Below, piece after piece: positions 23,901 to 31,675 of a DNA stretch of 38,541 bases (within the stretch, counting starts at the first letter, position 1; each line of letters opens with the position of its first letter). A program made the position numbers and the translations under genes. Under the pieces are notes generated by a model, which saw only the letters and a program-made list of their open reading frames with translations, did no database searches and was not told the DNA's origin. This DNA is from Ectocarpus siliculosus (Eukaryota > Sar > Phaeophyceae > Ectocarpales > Ectocarpaceae): contig FN648811.1 in assembly GCA_000310025.1 (NCBI GenBank), positions 1,452 to 39,992 of the forward strand, in the 5' to 3' direction.

Positions 23901-26900
23901 AAACCGGCGACGTGGTGTGCAAGTGGGTGCGCCAAGTGCTAGGACAGCATGGTATCCGAGACGAGGACATCGCCGGTGCGGTGACGGATGCCGGATCTGA
24001 CGTCCGGAAAGGCGTGTCGCAGGCGTGGCCTTGGGAGTGGTGCCTGCCGCATGCTCTCAACCGTGCTACTATCGACGGAACGGGCATGACGCAGGTCAAG
24101 GAAAAGTCGAAGAACCCCCTCTGTCGCGACTTGCTCGAACTGATCAAGGGGATAGTTGGACACTTCAACAAGTCCGCCGCCGACAAGGTTAGCTACCGTG
24201 TATCCTTCCCAAACTGCTGTGTACTCGAATTCCAACTCTTGCGGATGGTTCCGTGTGGCGTGCATAGTAATCGCCAAGATTATGAGGTGGCAGGCCTCGC
24301 CCTCGAGAATAGTCTCGACCCTATGAGAATACATTGGGGCAGCCGGGAAATGCGCGCCTGAAGTAACAATTCGAAGAATGACGCCCTCCCTGCCTGTCTA
24401 AGGTAGCCGGAGGGGACGGGCAGTCTCCCTCTTCCTGTAACTAGCGCAATTACAGGCAATGGTCGAGGTTTTTCTTTTCGTGTTTTGCATCCTGCCTGAT
24501 TTATCCTTTTGATCGCTTCTGCATGTCTGTCAGGCAACATCAACGAACACGTAGAGTGTCAACAGTTTCTTTCGCAGATCTTCCCGTGGGGTTGGAATCT
24601 GGTGTGTTTCATAGAGAAATAAGGGAATAAGCTCCCCACCTGCGGAGATGCCGCCCAAATGCGCCCATTCCTATATACCTCGCATGTTGGTGCCTTCTGC
24701 CACCCGTACACGTTCGTTGTCGTGCGCACACCAACCGCATTAGTTAGTTCATGAACTGCCCAAATATAAGTTGACGTATCATCCGCTGAGCACGCGATTC
24801 ATTGATGCGTAGTAACATGTTCTTCGTTTGACTTCTCTGACCATTTGGTTTTCAATCCCGGGGTTGCAGATCGCCCTGGAGGAAATCATCGACGAGATGT
24901 CCCAAGGGAAGGGGTCAACCGCAAAGCTGTCGCAAGCCGTTGCGCAGCGCTGGATCAGCATCTGCAAGATGCTACTGCGAGTCCTGGAGAGGTGGGATGC
25001 CCTCAAGAAGATCTACCTCGACAGCGACAAGGAGTTCCCCTTGAGGAGCAGGAAAAAGGAGGTATGTTGACTACGTTTTTGCGCGTCACGTCCCCCGTGC
25101 TGTCAATCACCTCTTGGGCGCCATTCTGTTTTTTGTTGTGTTATCGTTAGTGTGGGGATGCACGACGAAGAAATACACCTAACGATATACGTCGATAGAG
25201 CCATCAGTATGTGGTCTAAATATATACGTCTGTAGAGCCATCATTGGTATGCTGTACCATATCCATGTTACCCGACGTTCTGGCGCTGCCCCTCCCGGAC
25301 CAAAACCCTGCGCTGTTAGTACGCTTCATTTGGCGGCCGTGTTTGTTCTAGCTTAGGGTTCGCATATGCCTCACCATGCTTTGTTGTGAGCAAAGCGGGG
25401 TACTTTTGCACCAAGTTTTTGGCTCGCTCCCTGGAATGCAGAAATCGTAGTGCCTGAAGCATGTTGACTCGCGGGTCTTTAGTGGCCCTCCGAATGCGCC
25501 CTGTGGATTGTGTATCCTGCTGTTGTGCGTTTGACAGCTGGCCAAGCTCGACATATTTTTCTATCAAGGTGTATCGTAATGTGTGTTTCTCCTGGTCAGT
25601 CTGCCTCCGAAAAATGAACGCAAGTAGGTGCAAATGGGTGCAAACATACGCGATGCGAGGGTGTTCCAATAGGAATATCCCGGGCTGTTTCCTTCCTCGT
25701 TGATGTGCGGGTGGTCAACGGTCACAATTGTACCATAAGTGCAACAAATCGGTACGCTCCCCGCTCCCGTCCCCTTCCCTCCTCCCTCTGTGTGGTTTGA
25801 ACGTTGTGTCTTGTTCCAGAGTTAGCTAACGACCACGTGTATTGCCCGTCCACCCACTGCTGTTATTCTGATTTCAGGTGGAGGAGGTGTACACGATCAT
25901 CAACGCCGTGAAGGCAGTCGTCGTCTACAGCCAGACTACCTACGAATCAACCGCGCAGGGTGGGCTACAACGACTCGTTGTCCTCGCGACCTCCACCCTC
26001 GAGCCGATGCGCCCGCTGACGGTGACGCCCGTTCGGGCGATCGGGCAGAAGGAGGACGAAGTGCCTGCGGCTTCGACTGGACCTCACACAGACCTCACGA
26101 AGGTCGCGATGGCTACTCGCGAGGCTTTTGCAGAGGCCGTTGCGAAACGGTTTGTGAAGGGGCGCTACGGCAGCGGGCTTGGGACCCACAGTCACCGTTT
26201 CGACATGGCGATGTTCCTCTGTCCCTCGGCGCGAGGTATGAAGTACATCGACACTCTCGAAGCATCTACCGTCGGACCGATGGGAGGGTTCAAGGAGCCG
26301 GACAAGGTCAAGCAGGTGATCAAGAACCAAGCACGCGACCTTCTCGCCAAAGGCATCGCCTTCATCAGAGAACAGGAAAAGAAGACTCCCATCGTGGTGG
26401 AACCGGAGCCGAGGGCGAAGCGGTTGAAAACCGCTGGCAGCGTCGCCGTCGATCCGCGCCAAGCGGAATTCGCGCAAGAGGGAGTCCTAGACTCCAGCAG
26501 CGACGAAGACGCGGAACCCGCGAGCGACCACACCAACACTCCTGAACAGGAAGCCGACGGCATCCTCACCAAGTGGCGTGTCTTCAAGGTGCGGGGTTTC
26601 TGTATTAGATTGCAGTTGTTCTCGTAGCTGAGTGTGTTCTTTCTTCGGAAAGGGTTGACTGCGCACACACCACAACGTTTCGCGGTTGGAGTGTACTAGA
26701 TCCAGTATTTGGTGTGTTTGTATTGAACAACATCCGTGTACATGCCAGGAGGTACGATACCAACAAGTTTTTCAAGTTTTCACTGGTGGGAGGATGAATC
26801 ACCCCACCTCGATGCATGCATGGCAACACAACTTCGCTCTCACAACGACACCTCATCATCAATTTTGACCCTCGCCGTACTCCCCCACGTCTATTTTCCA

Positions 26901-27294
26901 TTTTGCGTTGCAGTTCAACAAGGACGACAAGCAGCTGAGCGGCGTTGAGTACTGGCGGGCTCACGGCAAGCAATGGCCGTCCGCCCTTCGGGCCCTGGCC
27001 CAGGCGGTGTTCGGTGCCCCTTCCTCTGCGGGCATCATGGAGCGCGACTTCTGCATCGCCGACCTGTACCAACCGTGCAAGCGCGGCAGTCTCGGCCCCG
27101 TCTACCTTGAGATGGTCACGTACCTTCGAGGCCAGTTCGACAACATCCCGAAAGACATCTCGCAAATGACCGAGCCCGAGTTGGAGGCCGCCCTACCGAC
27201 TCGTTTCACAGACAAGGGAATGCTGGATGAAGTCGTCGTGATGGACTTTGTCCCGGAGCCCGTAGTGATCGACGAGCCGACCGACGGCTTGTAG
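20270..27294 (+). CDS. hAT transposase gene, seven exons
   Basis: Predicted exons are 20270-20925, 21301-21508, 22588-22735, 23817-24187, 24870-25061, 25878-26588 and 26914-27294. Together they give 888 codons, counting from 20270. All six introns are GT-AG and every junction keeps frame, two of them by rejoining split codons. In order the product has a Gly/Ser-rich N terminus, a BED-like zinc finger (C175, C181, H201, H206), NCDLWTS (D325), VTDAGSD (D395), the CLPH form of the hAT CxxH motif (413-416), an RW motif (488-489), a long insertion with an acidic tail, and a C-terminal hAT dimerisation region with E805 in SAGIMERDF. D325, D395 and E805 are the likely catalytic residues by family comparison. 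The enzyme should cut and paste the element in the nucleus. The start codon is unresolved: the frame opens after TAG 20264-20266 and has no ATG until 20789, which would clip the zinc-finger region. Confidence 0.9.
21301..21508 (+). CDS. Transposase exon 2
   Basis: Follows the acceptor TGGTTCTTAG. The first base completes the split Lys codon, then 69 codons (starting AVETYDELEAARN, with KAYPIDSAEPFNRAERASVR) run to the donor GTGAGC at 21509. The segment corresponds to the region between zinc finger and catalytic core in hAT proteins. Confidence 0.85.
21634..22255 (+). repeat. Intron-2 array of 42-43 bp repeats with a TIR-like start
   Basis: Begins with CCTTGGACAATAGACCA (21634-21650), one substitution from the left terminal repeat. 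Units with CGATAGACATTGTTGGCAAC follow: CATTGT or variants fall at 21829, 21872, 21915, 21957, 22000, 22043, 22085, 22128 and 22171, all 42-43 bp apart. No matching inverted end was found on the right. It could be a nested, partly decayed non-autonomous relative or an old internal copy of the element's own end. It lies wholly inside intron 2. Confidence 0.8.
22588..22735 (+). CDS. Transposase exon 3, first catalytic Asp
   Basis: Follows CGTTGCAG. It encodes VKKVIAKMYHVTTREF and ends in PILYVNCDLWTSHVSGLKYI plus one base of a glycine codon before GTAAGG. D325 in CDLWTS sits where hAT transposases keep their first catalytic Asp. Confidence 0.9.
22736..23816. other. Intron 3 of the transposase
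   Basis: A 1081-bp GT-AG intron. It holds a CTG/CGG triplet tract (about 23043-23090) and no recognisable gene. Confidence 0.8.
23817..24187 (+). CDS. Transposase exon 4, second Asp and CxxH
   Basis: Follows TTTCCTCAG; its first two bases complete glycine 338. It encodes VRVFYLDEKMNVKTHLLAIR, VTDAGSDVRKG (D395, the second catalytic Asp) and WCLPHALNRA (C413, H416, the CxxH motif that contacts transposon ends in this superfamily), ending HFNKSAADK before GTTAGC. The HF.KS segment is also typical of hAT proteins. Confidence 0.93.
24188..24869. other. Intron 4 of the transposase
   Basis: A 682-bp GT-AG intron with no recognised feature. Confidence 0.8.
24870..25061 (+). CDS. Transposase exon 5, RW motif
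   Basis: Follows GGGGTTGCAG. It encodes IALEEIIDEMSQGKG then VAQRWISICKMLLRVLERW and ends KKE before GTATGT. The RW (488-489) followed by a hydrophobic helix matches the conserved RW..S..ML region of hAT transposases. Confidence 0.88.
25316..25600 (-). CDS. Candidate antisense exon inside transposase intron 5
   Basis: The minus strand carries 94 codons, from just after a possible acceptor TTTTTCGGAGGCAG (AG at 25602-25601) to TAA at 25316. The residues look like a folded helical protein (YTLIEKYVELGQLSNAQQQD; LQALRFLHSRERAKNLVQKY). The frame extends upstream of this point to 25669 without ATG, so a start would lie in another exon. No family was recognised. It may be a captured host gene piece, part of an overlapping gene, or chance. 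Confidence 0.35.
   Translation of the reverse strand, partial: TDQEKHTLRYTLIEKYVELGQLSNAQQQDTQSTGRIRRATKDPRVNMLQALRFLHSRERAKNLVQKYPALLTTKHGEAYANPKLEQTRPPNEAY
25878..26588 (+). CDS. Transposase exon 6, insertion region and acidic tail
   Basis: Follows TGATTTCAG. It is 237 codons long. It encodes VEEVYTIINAVKAVVVYSQT, then KVAMATREAFAEAVAKRF and a basic segment (RAKRLKTAG, a possible nuclear localisation signal), ending in an acidic stretch (LDSSSDEDAEPASD) and TKWRVFK before GTGCGG. This is the alpha-helical insertion that separates the second Asp from the catalytic Glu in hAT proteins. Confidence 0.87.
26914..27294 (+). CDS. Transposase exon 7, hAT dimerisation region
   Basis: Follows TTTTGCGTTGCAG. 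It encodes FNKDDKQLSGVEYWRAHGKQ, then WPSALRALAQAVFGAPSSAG and IMERDFCIADLY, ending in a TAG at 27292-27294. This is the conserved C-terminal hAT block: a W, a hydrophobic helix, a small-residue turn, then a Glu-Arg pair, with E805 the expected third catalytic residue. Confidence 0.93.
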   Translation, partial: FNKDDKQLSGVEYWRAHGKQWPSALRALAQAVFGAPSSAGIMERDFCIADLYQPCKRGSLGPVYLEMVTYLRGQFDNIPKDISQMTEPELEAALPTRFTDKGMLDEVVVMDFVPEPVVIDEPTDGL

Positions 27295-27741
27295 AGAAAC
27301 TATGGCTGGCAACAGTATCAACTACATCACAACCGTGCGGGGGGTATTTCTCCAGGGTTGCGAAATGATTCCCCCCCCGCCCCCGAGAGGTGCAGAGATG
27401 GGATGCGTTGGGCAGCCGGAGAAGTGTGTAGCCCAGAGATCAAAGCGATTAACGATTTTTTTCGACCTCTTTGTTGCTGCGAACGGCGTCGAGTGGGGCG
27501 AAGCGCGTTGCCAAATGACCAGGGTACTTGGTCGGTACAGCAGCAGCAGCCACAAGTCATGTGGCTAAGTTGCAACGAGAGAATCGATTAATACACGCGA
27601 GAGTACGTTACGAAACCATGTGTCGATGATGGTGTCTTGTCCAGGGTGTGGAAAACTACTGCTGTGTAGCCCAGCTTGTGCACTGCTGTTCGATGGCATA
27701 CTCCAGACCATTAAATGCCGCAACCGACATTGTCGCTGGCA
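27295..27741. other. Transposase 3' region with an internal right-end-like sequence
   Basis: Non-coding. It holds a C-rich run near 27371. At 27635-27651 it has TCTTGTCCAGGGTGTGG, which differs slightly from the last bases of the right terminal repeat. This may mark an older right end, with the 42-bp array added outside it later. Confidence 0.6.
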
Positions 27742-28330
27742 TCGATAGAAACCCCTCTAGCCCATTGTTGCCTGCAGTGGACATTGATAGAAACTCCTTC
27801 AGTCCATTGTCGTTTGCAGTGGACATCGATAGAAACTCCTTGAGTCCATTGTCGTTTGCAGTGGACATCGATAGAAACTCCTTGAGTCCATTGTTGTTCG
27901 CAATGGGCATCGATAGAAACCCCTCCAGTCCATTGTCGTTTGCAGTGGACATCGATAGAAACTCCTTGAGTCCATTGTTGTTCGCAATGGGCATCGATAG
28001 AAACCCCTCCAGTCCATTGTCGTTTGCAGTGGACATCGATAGAAACTCCTTGAGTCCGTTGTCGTTTGCAGTGGACATCGATAGAAACTCCTTGAGTCCA
28101 TTGTTGTTCGCAATGGGCATCGATAGAAACCCCTCCAGTCCATGGTCGTTTGCAGTGGACATCGATAGGAACTCCCTTAGCCCATTGTTATTCGCAATGG
28201 GCATTGAAAGAAACCCCTCTAGCCCATTGTTGCTCGCCATGGACATCGATAGAAACTCCTTCAGGCCATTGTCGATAGCAATAGACATTGACATTACTTT
28301 TGCAATTTCTATTGTCGATGATAATGTATG
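27742..28330 (+). repeat. Right subterminal array, 42-bp period
   Basis: About 13 near-identical 42-bp units with CATCGATAGAAAC (GATAG at 27744, 27786, 27828 and onward every 42 bp). Two main types alternate irregularly: GCAGTGGACATCGATAG and GCAATGGGCATCGATAG. The last units decay toward the right inverted repeat. Because 42 is a multiple of three, both strands stay open and would read as a 14-residue repeat (DIDRNSLSPLSFAV). There is no domain or start context supporting translation. Confidence 0.93.
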
Positions 28331-28392
28331 TCAATGGAGCCTCCTGATATCTATTGTAGCTGATAACGGTTGTCGATATTTCTCCCCGCGAT

Positions 28393-28410
28393 CTATTGTT
28401 GCAACAATAG
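28393..28410. promoter_or_regulatory. Subterminal palindrome, right
   Basis: CTATTGTTGCAACAATAG, a perfect 18-bp palindrome 8 bp inside the right inverted repeat, sharing the outer CTATTG/CAATAG half-sites with the left palindrome. Confidence 0.6.
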
Positions 28411-28418
28411 AACATTCA

Positions 28419-28438
28419 TGGTCTATTGTCCAGGGTGT
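28419..28438 (-). repeat. hAT right terminal inverted repeat
   Basis: Exact reverse complement of the left terminal repeat over 20 bp, and over 22 bp if the adjoining GG is included. A second, imperfect right-end sequence (TCTTGTCCAGGGTGTGG) lies internally at 27635-27651. Confidence 0.88.
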
Positions 28439-28512
28439 GGATAGATCTAGGACGCCCACATCTCACCCCCGACAGCAGCGCACCCCCAGAAACCGAACAG
28501 CAGCCTCAAGTC

Positions 28513-28858
28513 ATGAACACCCTGTCCAAGGCCTCCCCACTCAAGCGCAAGCAACAACAAGCCTCCGCGCCGATCGTGAAGCCGCGCGCACTGTTGACGC
28601 TCGGCGTTGAGGGGTGGCCGTGTCCCGACGACAACAGCACCGACGGCCTCCTCAAGGTCGTCAAGAAAAAGAACGGAGGGGATTTCTTGACTTGCGATCA
28701 GAATATCTGGAAGGACGAAACTTCGTGCAAGGTGTCCCTTTCACTGCTCAAGCCCAGCCAGGACCACCCCCACGAGTGCAGTCTGTGCCTGAAGGACGTC
28801 GGCGGGACACCATCGCTGGGAACGGACACCGGCGAAACTGATAGCCGGGGCTATTCCG
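28513..28858 (+). CDS. Probable first exon, cysteine-containing zinc-ribbon-like protein
   Basis: ATG at 28513 opens 115 codons ending one base into a codon at a consensus donor, GTGAGT (28859). Third positions are GC-rich. It has a basic N terminus (SPLKRKQQQ), then Cys37, Cys61, Cys72 and a Cys89-x2-Cys92 pair around KVVKKKNGGDFLTC, a layout reminiscent of small zinc ribbons that bind nucleic acid. No family can be named. The exon starts 57 bp beyond the putative right target duplication of the transposon, so the element may have landed in the gene's promoter or 5' leader. Later exons could not be placed; 29361-29450 and 29633-29690 hold candidate pieces. Confidence 0.5.
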
Positions 28859-29639
28859 GTGAGTGCCGAATGACAGCAGGACATGTGTGTCTGTGTGATA
28901 GATCCTCGCATCTCATTATTTTCTCTCTTTTTTCACACTTACTTGCGCAACCTCGTGCCAACAGCAGGACCATGTCTGTGTGATAGATCCTCAGCAGCAG
29001 CGCAACAGCAGTAGTTGGCAAGCGTAAAAGAGTTGGTACACAGTGTACAACCACACCTGCCCTCTGCTCATGCGACGCGCTAATATTTCCACAAAAATAT
29101 CTCCCGAAACGTACATGGGCCAACCGGAAATTTTCGCCGCCACCCACATATACGGTAGCCCAATCAACGTCCATTTCGACTCATCAACACTGCCACCTCC
29201 TCACGTCGCTAACCATCACGAGTTATTCTTGAAATACAACACTGCCTCAAAGCATTACGATACTTTCACTGTTATACACCCGCCACAATCATGACCTTTT
29301 CCTGCAAACACTAACATCACCCCATCATTCAACAAACCTTCCCAACTGTTCACCACCTCAGGTCTTCTTCCTGCAACGATGCTCCTCCTACCAAGGCAAA
29401 ACGCTGTCCAACAGCCCGCAAGTACACCATCAACGACACGCACGCTGCGTTAAAGACTGACCTTCGTTTTTCTGCGTCTTTTGGTGTTGCTCTCAGTCTG
29501 TGTCTTTCGGTGTTGCTCTCAGTGTTACATGTCTCTGCCTTTGCAACACGTATGTAGCCATTTCATGTTACGTGTGTAGCCGTGTAAACGCCAGGCACGC
29601 CATCTCAGTGTCTGACCTTCGATTTCGTGTTTAGTTCTG
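28859..29639. other. Probable intron and possible later exons
   Basis: Includes a ~27-bp direct repeat, AGGAC(C)ATGT..CTGTGTGATAGATCC, at about 28878 and 28964. After CACCTCAG (ending 29360) some 30 codons are open with GC-rich third positions (ARKYTINDTHAALK in one frame), but no frame joins cleanly to the exon ending at 28858. Confidence 0.4.
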
Positions 29640-30090
29640 CCCAGGATGACGCCTTCGCTACAGTACGCCGAAGAACAGTTCCGGCCTAGATTGCCCTTTC
29701 GTCTAAAGCATCACATTGACCTCATAGAGTATCATCACATTCGAGTTGACACTGCGTTGTTTCCTTTTTAAGAGCCTGATAGAGTATCACATTCGAGTTG
29801 ACACTGCCATGTGTTTACCTGTACATGACTAGTGCCGGCGTAGATTAAGCCTTCTAGAGTATCACATTGACCTTATAGACTAGATAATCACATTATTAGA
29901 GTTGGGCCTGATAATCACATTCGAGTCCGAAAATCTCGCATATCGAGATTGTACCGTCGTTGCCAACAGTATTTGAGCCTGATAGAGTATCACATTCGAG
30001 TTATAGAGAGTTCCTGGCTAGAGTTGAGCCTGAGTATCACATGCGAGTCCGATAATCTCGCATATCGAGATTGTGTGTTTGTACACGCGT
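29640..30090 (+). repeat. Irregular repeats of GAGTATCACATTCGAG with paired hairpins
   Basis: GAGTATCACATTCGAG or variants occur at least six times with variable spacing. A longer module, CGAGTCCGA.AATCTCGCATAT, occurs twice and contains the perfect hairpin AATCTCG-CATAT-CGAGATT (29932-29950 and 30054-30072). GCGCCGAAGAA.AGTTCCGG also appears at both flanks (about 29666 and 30092). Confidence 0.8.
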
Positions 30091-30202
30091 AGCGCCGAAG
30101 AATAGTTCCGGTCAAATCTTCAGTTTGTTATGTTTTTCCTTTCGTCTTTAACGAGCTGCCTTCACGGCTCCACTCCTTCGGGAAAATAATACATCGCATT
30201 CT

Positions 30203-30450
30203 GACCACATGGACCGGTCCCACTTGGTATGCGTTTCAACGCCTGCAATTCCCTCACAAGCTCCACGTCTTTACTCGCATCATCCACCGCAAAAACGAAG
30301 GACGGGGAGGTTGCGACCTGCCTTCACGGCTCCACTCCTGACCACATGGACCGGTCCCACTTGGTATTCGTTTCAACGCCTGCAATTCCCTCACAAGCTC
30401 CACGTCTATACTCTCCGCATAATCCACCGCAAAAACGAAGGACGGGGGGG
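30203..30450 (+). repeat. Tandem duplication, 137-bp period
   Basis: GACCACATGGACCGGTCCC begins at 30203 and again at 30340, and the copies match for about 105 bp through CGCAAAAACGAAGGACGGGG. The join carries a repeated CTGCCTTCACGGCTCCACTC (about 30152 and 30318). Confidence 0.9.
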
Positions 30451-30459
30451 GCGGTAGCC

Positions 30460-31463
30460 CCGCGCGTCCGGAGCCCTTGTATGTATGTATCATTTGGACC
30501 TTTTTGGTGGTCTCGCGGTCGTTTCTCTCCGCTGGATCAGCGATTTTTCTCGCACTTTCTTCTGCATGGCACGCAGAGGACCCGTCGGTACATACCCGTT
30601 ACGTGTGGGGCTCGCGAGACACCGACCGGTGGTGCGAGTTAGGGCCGCCTATAAGTCGCTGGGACTGGGCTGTTTTTTCAGGGGTTGGGAATCCGAACCA
30701 TAAACGCCTCCTCGACCGGCACAAAAACTGAAAACAGAACTTTTCTTTTACCCCGCGCCACGCGCCACGCTCCCACGCACCCACACACACACACACCTGC
30801 TGCTGTGCGTGTTGTGCACACAACCACCACACGGCAACTAGAGCATGCGTACCCACAGCGGGGGTCAAGACTCTTGATGCCCATGGGGACACTCCACGCG
30901 ACACAGAAGTCTTCTCGCACAACTCTAGCAGCGGTAAATTTGTACATTTCAATTCCGAGAATAAAAAAAGTCAACCATACTAGTTTGGTACGGCGGTAGG
31001 TCTTTGATCTGTTGTTGTTGGTGTATGCGTGAAAAGGTCCCACAGACCATGGGAAACACGATCACACAACAAGAAGAGAAAGTGATCAAACGCAGCGGAT
31101 TACAGCAGTGCACGACCTGCAGAAAACCGCTAGCCAAAACCACTCACTCGGTGCTCAAGGGAAAGTCACGGCGGGAGAAAACAAAATACCCCGCACATAT
31201 GATGCAAATTCCGGGCAACTTATTAGTATGCAGGTTGCACGCAACCCGGCACTACCGGACGTTATGTCGACCAACCATGCGACCGCGATGGCATTGGTTG
31301 GCCATTTCCTCTTTCGTCGCCCCCGGGAGGCAAATCACCTACCTCCCGCAGGGGACCCTTGTATATATATTTACTAGGGCAGGTTTGTTTAAGGCGTAGA
31401 CAAAGGCGTAGACAAAACAAACCGAGGTTTATTGAAACAACTCGAATTCCCATACTGTTTATA
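30460..31463. other. Gene-poor stretch
   Basis: No recognised gene. A frame from ATG 31049 to 31399 (116 codons with one CxxC) overlaps another of 89 codons at 31108-31377; neither has a recognisable domain. An inverted repeat GGGAGG/CCTCCC lies at about 31325-31346. TATATTTACTAGGG near 31367 recurs beyond the end of block C at 38344-38357. Confidence 0.4.
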
Positions 31464-31660
31464 TTGGGGTACCCGGAACGCATTGCGTACTGCGGGCCCC
31501 CCTCGGTCGAGAGGAGGAGTCGCATAGGTTACCATTCTGTTCAAGCCTTGTGTCCACAGAGTCTTAGCGTGCCAGAGAGAGAGTATTGTAGAGACAACTA
31601 GCGAGGTGGTCACATAGAAGGCTTCTAGCGGTGTGCCAGCCTATGGAGCTGACAGGAAGT
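31464..31660 (+). repeat. Dispersed block B, copy 2
   Basis: Matches 14618-14826 from TTGGGGTACCCGGAAC to GAAGGCTTCTA and GGAGC.GAC. It is again followed directly by diverged satellite units. Confidence 0.88.
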
Positions 31661-31675
31661 GGAGTCTTTCCAGAG

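Larger units (their letters stand above)
19496..28448 (+). mobile_element. Autonomous hAT-superfamily DNA transposon
   Basis: A unit of about 8.95 kb bounded by inverted repeats ACACCCTGGACAATAGACCA (19496-19515) and its exact complement at 28419-28438. It contains an intact, spliced hAT transposase gene on the plus strand (20270-27294) and 42-43 bp repeat arrays beside each end. The 8-bp sequence AGGACGCC directly precedes the left end (19488-19495) and recurs at 28449-28456. Eight bp is the usual hAT target duplication length, but on the right it lies 10 bp beyond the inverted repeat (GGATAGATCT intervening). Exact inverted repeats and an undamaged gene suggest recent mobility. The small element in the satellite at 32441 also starts ACACC, which supports this left boundary. 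Confidence 0.85.

Noticed and set aside
27648-28610. 320-residue repeat protein
   Set aside because: It runs through the transposon's right inverted repeat into the flank, has no start context and is equally open on the other strand; the 42-bp DNA repeat explains it.
30685-30999. 104-codon frame rich in His and Thr
   Set aside because: It derives from a CA-dinucleotide tract near 30780 and overlaps other open frames; no domain.
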